Assembly (NCBI GenBank): GCA_002733485.1
Contig: NVVU01000029.1
Coordinates: forward strand, 1-12,964
Reading direction: 5' to 3'
DNA length: 12,964 nucleotides
From: Robiginitomaculum sp.
GTDB taxonomy: Bacteria; Pseudomonadota; Alphaproteobacteria; Caulobacterales; Maricaulaceae
Within the stretch, counting starts at the first letter, position 1, and every line of letters begins with the position of its first letter. The notes beneath the pieces were generated by a model. That model ran no database searches. It worked only from the letters and a program-made list of their open reading frames with translations, and was not told the DNA's origin. Position numbers and translations under genes: made by a program. Positions 1 to 6,766 of the stretch are shown here, piece after piece.

Positions 1-9
1 AGATCAGGG

Positions 10-99
10 AAATGGTGGCGGGGGGGAGATTTGAACTCCCGACCTCAGGATTATGAGTCCTGCGCTCTAACCAACTGAGCTACCCAGCCATACCAATGC
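10..99. repeat. attL: left copy of 90-bp direct repeat
   Basis: Positions 10-99 are identical to 8630-8719, at an offset of exactly 8620 bp. The repeat covers the complete tRNA-Met gene with its encoded CCA, three A's on the 3' side and about ten bases of 5' leader. Identity breaks at base 100, and resumes without an indel for 19 bp at 112-130 (matching 8732-8750), which is the tRNA promoter -10 region. The integrase gene starts less than 100 bp inside this end, as expected for an attL. Confidence 0.88.
13..89 (-). tRNA. tRNA-Met (CAU), elongator; copy at attL
   Basis: The minus strand folds as a full cloverleaf: D stem GCTC/GAGC, anticodon stem CAGGA/TCCTG around loop CTCATAA (anticodon CAT), T stem GGGAG/CTCCC with loop TTCAAAT, discriminator A and encoded CCA at 13-15. 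The anticodon stem lacks the three GC pairs of initiator tRNA and position 1-72 is a normal G-C pair, so this is an elongator rather than an initiator; a lysidine-modified tRNA-Ile2 is less likely but not excluded. The acceptor stem has one mismatch, T4 against C69, shared with the second copy. Its 3' flank is chromosomal while its 5' flank belongs to the element. Confidence 0.92.
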
Positions 100-111
100 G
101 CTTCTTCAGGT

Positions 112-130
112 CGCGGGATATACGCGCCCG
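112..130 (-). promoter_or_regulatory. -10 region of the attL tRNA-Met copy
   Basis: On the minus strand TATATC (122-117) is followed by a GC-rich discriminator, as in stable-RNA promoters. All 19 bases are identical to the same region of the attR copy, although the 12 bp between it and the tRNA (100-111) are unrelated. No good -35 lies 17 bp upstream (TGCCAA), in contrast to TTGCGC at the right copy, so this copy may be expressed weakly. Confidence 0.5.
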
Positions 131-148
131 CGTGCTAAATTGGCACCA

Positions 149-173
149 TTTTGCACTTACATTGCACTTACGA
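149..173 (+). repeat. Paired TTGCACTTA sites, candidate integrase arm sites (left)
   Basis: Two direct copies of TTGCACTTAC (151-160 and 162-171) are spaced by 11 bp, about one helical turn. A near-identical 25-bp block (23 of 25 matches) occurs in the same orientation at 8521-8545 near the other end. Short tandem sites near both att ends are typical of tyrosine-integrase arm-type binding sites. They lie just upstream of the integrase start, so the integrase may also repress itself. The role is inferred from position and pattern. Confidence 0.55.
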
Positions 174-187
174 GCGAGCATGTTGCA

Positions 188-1399
188 ATGAAAATGAATT
201 TAACCCAATCCGTCGTAGATAAGGCCTCAAACCAATCCAAGCCGTATGAAATTCGTGATACCAAGCTCACAGGATTTCTTATTCGCATCCAGCCAAGTGG
301 CCGAAAGACCTATTATTGTGAATATCGACGGGGGGCACGGGTAAAAATAGGGACCCATGACAGATATAATCTGAAATTAGCAAGAGTTCAGGCGAGAAAA
401 GTAATAACCTCCTATCTCCAGGGCGATGACCCTGCTGCCAGATTAAGGCAGGCGAGGAAAATACGCACCTATAAGGATTTCCTGGAAGAGCGTTATTTTA
501 AGTGGGTAGATATCAATCACAAATCAGCCAGAGGGACAAAACGACGCTTATTGGTGGATTGTGCGTATTTCCTGAACAAGCGCCTGACAGATATCACGCC
601 GCAGGAAGTTGAGAAGTGGCGTCTTGCAAAGGTGGTAAAGGGAAATTCCCCCCATACAGCTAACCGTTGTTTTGCGTATTTAAGGGCTTCTCTTACCAAG
701 GCAGAGGAATGGGGTTTTATCAAAGAGCACCCCTTAAGAAAGATGAAGCCGATTAGGACAACCAAAAACTTCAAGGTTCGCTACCTGTCAGAGGCAGAAG
801 AAGACAGGCTTAGAAAAGCATTAGATCATCGGGAAGTGGTTAAACGAGAAACCAGGTTAAGCGGCAATCAATGGCGCAAAATACGGAACAAGCCATTATT
901 CCCAGACCTAACTGACGAAATGTATGTTGATCACCTTAAACCAATGGTTTTGTTATCGATGAATACGGGTGTCCGCAAGGGGGAGTTATTATCCCTGAAA
1001 TGGCACCATGTAGACTTTGATTTGAGACAGATCACCATTGAAGGCGCTAATGCAAAGAGCAGAAAGACAAGGCATATCCCATTAAACAAAGAGGCCATGT
1101 CGGTTCTGACCAAATGGAAACAACAAAGTGCTGGTTCTACCAATTATGTGTTTGCACATAAAAATGGAAAACCTTTTGCTGATCCTAAAAAGGCATGGAA
1201 GTTGTTGTTAGAAAGAGCGGAAATCAATAATTTTCGTTGGCACGATTTACGGCATCATTTTGCCTCAAGACTGGCAATGGCCGGGGTGGACCTGAATACA
1301 ATACGAGAGCTTTTAGGCCATTCAAGCTATGAAATGACTTTGCGCTATGCACACCTTTCAGCGGGGCATAAGGCTGAGGCGGTCTCTCTGTTGGATTAA
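188..1399 (+). CDS. int: Tyrosine integrase (P4-type, N-terminal arm-binding domain)
   Basis: This is a site-specific recombinase that would integrate and excise the element at tRNA-Met. From the ATG at 188 it is 403 residues, the usual length for the family. Residues about 5-90 match the arm-binding domain of P4-like integrases (EIRDTKLTGFLIRIQPSGRK), followed by a SAM-like core-binding domain (about 105-210) and the catalytic domain. All active-site residues are visible: R263 (TGVRKGELLSL), K290 (ANAKSRKTR), H352 and R355 (HDLRHHFASRL), H378 (LLGHSS) and Y387 (LRYAHL). The frame can be opened back to a TTG at 140, but the family's conserved N terminus begins at 188 or 194, so the later ATG is preferred; the ribosome site is weak (GAGCGAG). 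The gene reads away from attL and appears intact and functional. Confidence 0.94.
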   Translation: MKMNLTQSVVDKASNQSKPYEIRDTKLTGFLIRIQPSGRKTYYCEYRRGARVKIGTHDRYNLKLARVQARKVITSYLQGDDPAARLRQARKIRTYKDFLEERYFKWVDINHKSARGTKRRLLVDCAYFLNKRLTDITPQEVEKWRLAKVVKGNSPHTANRCFAYLRASLTKAEEWGFIKEHPLRKMKPIRTTKNFKVRYLSEAEEDRLRKALDHREVVKRETRLSGNQWRKIRNKPLFPDLTDEMYVDHLKPMVLLSMNTGVRKGELLSLKWHHVDFDLRQITIEGANAKSRKTRHIPLNKEAMSVLTKWKQQSAGSTNYVFAHKNGKPFADPKKAWKLLLERAEINNFRWHDLRHHFASRLAMAGVDLNTIRELLGHSSYEMTLRYAHLSAGHKAEAVSLLD

Positions 1400-1427
1400 A
1401 ATGTGCTGTTTTGGTTGTTGAATGTCT

Positions 1428-1442
1428 CAGTCTTGAAGACTG
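1428..1442. other. Short palindrome between convergent genes
   Basis: CAGTCTT and AAGACTG are perfect inverted arms around a single G, between the convergent integrase and lipoprotein genes. A one-base centre is too tight for a good RNA hairpin and no T-run follows, so a protein-binding site is as likely as a terminator. Nothing else is recognisable in 1400-1521. Confidence 0.25.
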
Positions 1443-1521
1443 CCCTTAACCTGGCTGTTTATTCTCAGCATTTGATAGTGTATTATTTGATTAGATAGGA
1501 ATATGCTGTTGCTCTGTCCGA

Positions 1522-3279
1522 TCATTTTTTTACCTCACCTTCTTTGAGACTCTCCATGCCCGCAGCAATGTCTATCAGAGCTAAATTGTAATCATTATAA
1601 TATTCAATCATTTTTGCAGTATCTATGGCAGATTTAAATGATCCAGCTTTGATTTGTTCTGTAATAATGACTTTCAAAATAGGGTTACGGTAGTATCGGT
1701 AGTCTCCATCGCTCAGGATATCCACTGTTGATAATGCCTTGGAAAACAAACCAGCATCTGCCTGTATTATCGCAATTTTTGAAATTGTAGAACTACGTTT
1801 GGCCTCGTCTCTTATGCTATTAGCAATAAGTAAAGCATCTTTGAAAAGCCCATTATTGGCCTGCCTTTCGGCAAGTGCTTGAGTTTGTGCAATGGCAACA
1901 CTCTCATGCAAAGAGGCACGTAATGAGTGGTTTTGTCCACTCTTCACTACTATTTTGGCTTCCTTGTCTAAACCGGCTTTTGCTAAGGCTTCGGCAATGG
2001 ACTGTAAAGCAATAAACCTATAAGATGGACCTAAGATTATTTCATTTGACATGCCTTTTGCTATTTCCAATACCTTCTTAAAATGTCCAGACTCGGCCAT
2101 GATCACGGCAATGCTGGCAAGCGATATAGTGCGCTCTCCTGCATCCATAAGTTGTGCAACACGCCCCATTTGTTTGGCCTTTAAGTTACTTAACTGGACT
2201 AGGGATTCTTCTAACAAGCCAGACTTAGCCATTTCCACTGCAATGGACGCTCTAGTATATAACCCGTCTATCAAAATAGCTTCTTTATAAGCTTTAACGC
2301 TTGCTGCTTTGTTTCCAACTATCAATTGACCCTTAGCTATTTTTAAGAATGCAAATTGGCGATTTCTCGCGTAACCAATGCTCTTCGCAGCTTTTAATGC
2401 TTCTTTGAATGTAGCTATGCTCGCGCTTCTATTTCCAGATTTATTTTGTGCTAAAGCAATGCTAATAAGTGCATAGGAACGAAAAAAATTAGTGTCTATA
2501 TTTTTCACAATATTTAAAGATTTGCTAATTGTATCCAAACTTTTGAATTCTTCACCAGATTGTTCTTGTGCTAAAGCAATGCTCACAAGTGCAGTGATGC
2601 GAGTATATGGATCTTTAATTTTATCAAAAAATTCTAAGGCAGAATTTGTATTTCCATTAACAACTTGCTTTAATGCAATAGCCAAAAATATATTGTCAGA
2701 TTCAGAGGGTGTATCAATTATAGATAAAGTCTCTATAGCGTTGTTGAAATTACCTACCTCAACTTGAGCGCTAGCAATATTACTTAGAGCAATTAAGTGT
2801 AGGTCATTATCATTTATATTATTTGCATATATAAAAGCATCTTTTTTACGTTCAGAAAAAATCAGCAATTTTATAAAATTAGCTATGATTTCATCACTAT
2901 TAGAATTGTTTATATTATTATTTAAAATTCTGATTAGGCATTCAACTGATGGTTTTGAAAAGCATAACAATTCGTTAGCTTTACTTTCTGCTAAGGCCAC
3001 TTTTTGGTTAACAGCAATAAGTGAGATTTCTCCAACCTTCTGTCCAGAAGACAATTTTACAGCTAACGAGGAGGAGGGGTATTTTCTGATAATAGTGTTT
3101 ATGTTGTGTTTTACTTTTTTCAACGTATTGAAGGCCTTCAAAGGCGGTAGGCTTTCAACCTCCAACAGGTCCTTTTGTGTCTCAACGAATAGTTCATTTG
3201 CTTTCTCTTCTGAATTTTTACAGCTTTGCAATGTAAATATTGATAGAAATGCAAAAACAATAAATGAAAATTTATTCAT
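1522..3279 (-). CDS. TPR-like repeat lipoprotein, probable island cargo
   Basis: The 585-residue product starts with a short positive end, a hydrophobic stretch and a lipobox (LQSC), so Cys20 should be lipidated and the protein anchored in a membrane facing the periplasm. The rest is a run of about twelve helical repeats of roughly 34-40 residues with the pattern S-I-A-x-A-x-x-x-G-x-F-x-x-A, for example NIASAQVEVGNFNNAI and SIAVIMAESGHFKKVL. This is a TPR-like solenoid, normally a protein-binding scaffold. Two neighbouring repeats share an identical 17-bp DNA word 120 bp apart (2447-2463 and 2567-2583), showing 40-codon repeat duplication. A GAGG ribosome site sits 6 nt before the ATG. No enzyme domain is seen. 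It is convergent with the integrase, in its own transcription unit and AT-rich like the element. Function is unknown; surface exclusion or envelope protein binding are only possibilities. Confidence 0.85.
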   Translation of the reverse strand: MNKFSFIVFAFLSIFTLQSCKNSEEKANELFVETQKDLLEVESLPPLKAFNTLKKVKHNINTIIRKYPSSSLAVKLSSGQKVGEISLIAVNQKVALAESKANELLCFSKPSVECLIRILNNNINNSNSDEIIANFIKLLIFSERKKDAFIYANNINDNDLHLIALSNIASAQVEVGNFNNAIETLSIIDTPSESDNIFLAIALKQVVNGNTNSALEFFDKIKDPYTRITALVSIALAQEQSGEEFKSLDTISKSLNIVKNIDTNFFRSYALISIALAQNKSGNRSASIATFKEALKAAKSIGYARNRQFAFLKIAKGQLIVGNKAASVKAYKEAILIDGLYTRASIAVEMAKSGLLEESLVQLSNLKAKQMGRVAQLMDAGERTISLASIAVIMAESGHFKKVLEIAKGMSNEIILGPSYRFIALQSIAEALAKAGLDKEAKIVVKSGQNHSLRASLHESVAIAQTQALAERQANNGLFKDALLIANSIRDEAKRSSTISKIAIIQADAGLFSKALSTVDILSDGDYRYYRNPILKVIITEQIKAGSFKSAIDTAKMIEYYNDYNLALIDIAAGMESLKEGEVKK

Positions 3280-3344
3280 AGCAGGCCTCGCAAAATTTAA
3301 TGCGCATGAAACTTAATGATTTTCAAAGCCTATTTCAAAAGTCC

Positions 3345-3688
3345 ATTTTTGGCAAAGTGGCCATACATTCTTTCAACGACGTTGCCGCCTTTCTGTCGAG
3401 CGGTAGCAAAGGAATGGGGAATTTTAAGGTTATTCTTGTGTTAGGAAACGCAGGGCAACAGATGTTTTGTCGCAAAAGCCTAGCACGCTAGTTATCGGCA
3501 TCACAGGCCTTGTCTGCAAGCAGGTGTTTCGCCAAGAGCGTGCGATCCTGAGGCATTACCATTTCCTTGCTGGAAGCGGCCTGAACAAGTGTTGGATACA
3601 GGGCTAGGTTTAGGCGCGTCATGGCATTTTCACTAACTCTTTTCTCGTAGACCGGCGCAGCTCTTAGCCTTAAGCTCCATAGAGACAA
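3345..3688 (-). pseudogene. Decayed IS5-family transposase fragment
   Basis: Minus-strand translation shows the end of an IS5-type DDE transposase broken over two frames. An open stretch to 3488 ends with LLADKACDADN, the usual LLADKxYDAD block around the second catalytic Asp, then a stop codon. The same frame continues with RARLLRQNICCPAFPNTR and PIPLLPLDRK. After a one-base frame change around 3385 it reads NVVERMYGHFAKNG, the conserved block with the catalytic Glu; the expected following block (RRIATRYDK in relatives) is missing. Stops, a frameshift and a truncated end mean it is dead. The N-terminal part is poorly conserved and the 5' limit is approximate. No terminal inverted repeats were found. 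It fills most of the space between the lipoprotein and the replication operon. Confidence 0.75.
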
Positions 3689-3755
3689 AACAATTGTGTG
3701 AAATACTTATCAGTAGGTCTTGAATTCTGTTTCTAGGATTCTTATGTCCAGAACG

Positions 3756-3774
3756 TACAAGTATAGTACTTGTA
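3756..3774. promoter_or_regulatory. Perfect 8-bp inverted repeat, candidate operator
   Basis: TACAAGTA and TACTTGTA are perfect inverted arms around TAG. The right arm overlaps the predicted -35 hexamer of the promoter for the downstream replication operon, the position expected of a repressor operator. The obvious candidate ligand inside the element is the HTH protein encoded at 6308-6766, but a host or helper-phage regulator is equally possible. Confidence 0.5.
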
Positions 3775-3798
3775 AAGTTTCAAAAAAAGTGCTATACA
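3770..3798 (+). promoter_or_regulatory. Predicted sigma70-type promoter of the replication operon
   Basis: TTGTAA (3770-3775) and TATACA (3793-3798) are separated by exactly 17 bp, each matching four of six consensus bases. The site lies upstream of the four-gene plus-strand operon, and its -35 is embedded in a palindrome. Another start nearer the gene cannot be ruled out. Confidence 0.4.
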
Positions 3799-3969
3799 TT
3801 ACAATAATTATTGGTGGTAATGATGCCGGTGATTTAAATACGTTTATGACATGCGCTCTAATAGCTATGCAAATACGTAAGTAAGTTCAAATTGTTCTTT
3901 TGGTATGCATTATTACGCATGCTGAACGGCCAAGTTTTTTAGATTTGCATAGACAAAGGAGATATTTAT
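3799..3969 (+). other. Long AT-rich leader before the primase gene
   Basis: About 170 bp separate the predicted promoter from the primase ATG. No convincing gene is present, only tiny start-stop frames of 5-12 codons (for example from an ATG near 3846) without ribosome sites. A strong ribosome site AAAGGAG (3955-3961) precedes the primase start by 8 nt. No terminator or riboswitch is recognised. The stretch from 3689 to 3755, upstream of the palindrome, also shows nothing clear. Confidence 0.35.
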
Positions 3970-5091
3970 ATGCAAACACAAAATTTCATACAGGCCCTGT
4001 GGCCAACTGACCCTGAAGGGTTTCTATGCGCATTCGTTATACCAGCAATGAAGAGCTCTTGGTATGATGCTAAAGACCTTGATCGGCTCGTTTCAGACGT
4101 AAAGGAAACTAGAGGTCAAAATATCTATATAGGCCTATGTCCTGGCGTCACTCCAAAAACGGGAACACAAAGGGCTTCCCGATCCGATGTATGCGCTTTG
4201 CCAGCGGTTGTTGTCGATATAGATATCAAGGGCGATCAGGCGCATTCCGAAACCAAGTTACCAGAGACAAAAGAGCAGGCTCTGGAATGGATTAAAGGGC
4301 TAACCCTCCCCCAACCGTCAATGATCGTGCATACGGGCAACGGTCTGCATGTGTACTGGCTGTTTGATACGCCGTTTATGATTACTGACGATACGAGTCG
4401 AAATCGGGCTGAGAAACTCTCAAAGGGCATCAACCAGTTTATCATCCAAGAAGGGAAAAAAAGCGGGTTTCACTTTGATAATGTGGGCGATCTAGCCCGT
4501 ATTGTCAGGGTGCCTGGGACGTTTAATTATAAAAGCTCCCCACCTAAACCGGTTAAAATGCTGGAGCATTCAGGTGAGCGTTACAGCTTTGAAACGCTCA
4601 TGTCACACCTGCTAGCTGATTGTGTTGCTGAAGCACCATCACCTGATCTGGACTACTGTGATCAAAATCATAAAAAATCAGATTCAAAACCACAATTTTT
4701 ACCAATCAGGGCAGGTTGCAAATTCATCCTACATTGTGTGGATAATGCAGAGAGCCTTCCCGAACCGCACTGGTATCGCATGATTAGCATTATTGCTCTG
4801 TGTGATAATGGTGCTGATATTTGCCATGAAACCTCACAGCCACACCCAAAATATTCAAAAGAGGAAACAGAGGGTAAAATTGACCAATCATTGAACGCCG
4901 CTGGCCCAGCAACGTGCGCTTATATTGCTGAAGGTTTAGGCTTTGGGGGCTGCTTGTCATGCCCCTTGTATTATTCAGAGAAAATGAAAAGCCCGATTGT
5001 ATTGGGCTATGTTGACGAACCTTTAGCCAAGCTTCTTGGCAGCTACGCTTATTGCGTCTCAACTTCTCAGTTTTGCGAGGTGGGGGCATGA
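3970..5091 (+). CDS. AEP/RepB-type DNA primase
   Basis: The 373-residue protein resembles primase-polymerase domains of the archaeo-eukaryotic superfamily found in plasmids, phages and satellites; it would synthesise primers for replication of the excised element. Visible motifs are the metal-binding acidic pair in VVDIDIK (D83, D85), SMIVHTGNGLHVYWLF (117-132) with the conserved His, and GDLARIVRVPGTFNYK (173-188) with the third acid and the RVPG loop. The C-terminal third carries a cysteine set, C250, C256, C316, C328 and C331 (ending GGCLSCPL), that may bind zinc or an iron-sulfur cluster, between which lies a helical segment. A strong ribosome site precedes the ATG. The TGA overlaps the ATG of the helicase gene by four bases, so the two are probably co-translated; in many elements they are fused. 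Family assignment is good, polymerase activity is inferred. Confidence 0.82.
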   Translation: MQTQNFIQALWPTDPEGFLCAFVIPAMKSSWYDAKDLDRLVSDVKETRGQNIYIGLCPGVTPKTGTQRASRSDVCALPAVVVDIDIKGDQAHSETKLPETKEQALEWIKGLTLPQPSMIVHTGNGLHVYWLFDTPFMITDDTSRNRAEKLSKGINQFIIQEGKKSGFHFDNVGDLARIVRVPGTFNYKSSPPKPVKMLEHSGERYSFETLMSHLLADCVAEAPSPDLDYCDQNHKKSDSKPQFLPIRAGCKFILHCVDNAESLPEPHWYRMISIIALCDNGADICHETSQPHPKYSKEETEGKIDQSLNAAGPATCAYIAEGLGFGGCLSCPLYYSEKMKSPIVLGYVDEPLAKLLGSYAYCVSTSQFCEVGA

Positions 5092-6311
5092 AAAGTCGAA
5101 TAGAGAAGCAATTTAACAACGAGCACTTGGCCGATCTGGGCCGCCCGGCACATTCGTTCTTGTCCTCGAAATATGCCTGCAAGTTTGAAGCCAAAGATTA
5201 CATTCCTGGCGGTCCTCGCTTTGGCCAAAACGATAATGGTCTAAATTTGAATGTTTGGGCGTCACCAAAAATCAGAAGTGCAGAAGGTGATTGCTCCACG
5301 ATCCTCAATCACTTTGATTACATTTTTCCTGACGAGGCGGTCAGAAATCACTGGCTCAATTATTTTGCAAGCTTGATCCAATTACCAACAATGAAAATCA
5401 AACACTGCTTGCTGCTCATTGGGGGACAGGGAACAGGAAAGAGCTATTTTAAAACCCTCCTGTCACACCTGTTAGGGCCTGCAAATGTCGGTTTGATGGA
5501 CACAGGGGAGTGGCATGGCAGTTTTAATGCCCACCTCTTGAACATACAGGTTGTTGTCATTGAAGAGTTGATGGCGAGTGGCCGACTGGAAGCGTATAAT
5601 GAGCTCAAGCGTTATCTGAGTGAGCCATTCATTACGGCAAACGAGAAGCATGTAGCTCAATATTCAGCTAGAACCCCATACGCATTTTTGGCATTTTCCA
5701 ACCACCGAAAACCAATCTTATTAGAAGAAACTGACCGGCGCTTTCATGTTTATCATACACCGGTAAAATGTAAGCCGAGCGAATATTACGATCAATTGTT
5801 CTGCAAAACTGAGGCGGAAATTGGTGCATTCCTGTTTCATCTGGAAAATCGGGATTTGGCCAAGTTTAGCCCTAATGCGGCTCCCCCAATGACAGAGCAC
5901 AAGAGGGAATTGATAGAGCTCTCTACCAAACCTTCTCATTCAGCGATTAAGGACCTCATCGAAAGCCGGGAAATACCTTTTCAAAAAGACATCATCACTC
6001 TGGATACTATTAGGCAGAGTTTGACCCTAGCGCCGGGCATCTCTGACAGGTCTTTGGAAACCAGTAATCTCAAAGAAACGCTATTAAACCTTGGAGCCAA
6101 GAGACTGGGGCAAGTGAGGATCAACGGGCCACGGTATTCCCTTTGGGCCATCAGGAATGTGGAAAAATGGCAAGCTGCTTCAAATGAAGCAATCCGGGCA
6201 GAATACACCAAAGAATTTACCATCGGCTTGGTTCAACCAACAGAGGCGGGCACGTGTCTGTCTGACTACCCTGTTTTAGAATTTTCTCAAAAGAAAGGAG
6301 AGAGAATATGA
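5088..6311 (+). CDS. SF3-type / DUF5906-like replicative helicase
   Basis: This is the likely ring helicase partner of the primase, unwinding the element's origin and fork. From the ATG at 5088 it has 407 residues. The Walker A motif is GGQGTGKS (112-119), Walker B is VVVIEE (155-160), a sensor-1 Asn lies in FLAFSNHRKP (N205), and an arginine-finger candidate in ETDRRFHV (R217/R218). This layout matches D5-like and NrS-1-like primase-helicases of phages and satellites. The C-terminal 120 residues, probably including a small winged-helix region, may contact DNA. The frame is open 12 codons upstream, but the start at 5088 is preferred because its ATG overlaps the primase TGA (ATGA) and has GAGGTGGGG just before it. 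Its own TGA overlaps the next gene's ATG the same way. No origin repeats were recognised nearby. Confidence 0.85.
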   Translation: MKSRIEKQFNNEHLADLGRPAHSFLSSKYACKFEAKDYIPGGPRFGQNDNGLNLNVWASPKIRSAEGDCSTILNHFDYIFPDEAVRNHWLNYFASLIQLPTMKIKHCLLLIGGQGTGKSYFKTLLSHLLGPANVGLMDTGEWHGSFNAHLLNIQVVVIEELMASGRLEAYNELKRYLSEPFITANEKHVAQYSARTPYAFLAFSNHRKPILLEETDRRFHVYHTPVKCKPSEYYDQLFCKTEAEIGAFLFHLENRDLAKFSPNAAPPMTEHKRELIELSTKPSHSAIKDLIESREIPFQKDIITLDTIRQSLTLAPGISDRSLETSNLKETLLNLGAKRLGQVRINGPRYSLWAIRNVEKWQAASNEAIRAEYTKEFTIGLVQPTEAGTCLSDYPVLEFSQKKGERI

Positions 6312-6766
6312 AGACTATGGCAAACATGGAATTAAAACTTAAAAACAGCCTAGACAGTCAGTCATTCCTGACTCGGCTTGGAGAATGGGGAATTAAAAAC
6401 CCGTTCCCGTGGCTTGTTGTCAGCAGCCTTGAATTGGCTGATATGCTAGGGGTCCATTTGCAAACGATTGCGAACTGGCAAATCAGAAAACAAGGCCCAC
6501 AATCTGAACCCAAAGGCCACTGGCGAGGCAATCGGAGATATTTTTCCATCGCCAGTATCATGGCCTGGCTTGAAGACAAGGAGCCTTGGGAAATTTACCA
6601 GGAGTGGATTGGTAGAAAGTTTAAAAATGCCTTGGACATGTCAAAAGGTGAATGTGAAAAGCTGATTGATTATCTCATTAAAACCGGGGTCTACAAGCAG
6701 CCAAAATGGAAACGAAAAAGACGGTCATATATTCCAGATTTTTCGTTTAATGGAGCCGTCAAATGA
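6308..6766 (+). CDS. Excisionase/AlpA-like helix-turn-helix protein
   Basis: The 152-residue product has a MerR/excisionase-type winged HTH: LELADMLGVHLQTIANWQIR (41-60) is the helix-turn-helix, followed by a wing with GNRRYFSIASIMAWLED (74-90). Such proteins serve as recombination directionality factors or regulators of integrase in P4-like satellites. Here the domain follows a 37-residue N-terminal extension and precedes a 60-residue basic tail (KWKRKRRS), so it is longer than a minimal excisionase. The ribosome site is AAAGGAG, 7 nt before the ATG. Both ends overlap neighbouring genes by four bases (ATGA), placing it firmly in the replication operon. Whether it controls excision, the palindrome at 3756 or replication initiation cannot be told from the sequence. 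Confidence 0.72.
   Translation: MKTMANMELKLKNSLDSQSFLTRLGEWGIKNPFPWLVVSSLELADMLGVHLQTIANWQIRKQGPQSEPKGHWRGNRRYFSIASIMAWLEDKEPWEIYQEWIGRKFKNALDMSKGECEKLIDYLIKTGVYKQPKWKRKRRSYIPDFSFNGAVK

Noticed and set aside
140..187. Upstream TTG start for the integrase
   Set aside because: The added 16 residues do not fit the integrase family N terminus and would be encoded by the putative arm-site repeats; the ATG at 188 is better supported.
2885..3316. 143-codon plus-strand frame
   Set aside because: It is antisense to the signal peptide and first repeats of the lipoprotein, and has no family resemblance.
3300..3491. 63-codon plus-strand frame upstream of the lipoprotein
   Set aside because: It is antisense to the decayed transposase, has no ribosome site and shows no recognisable protein pattern.
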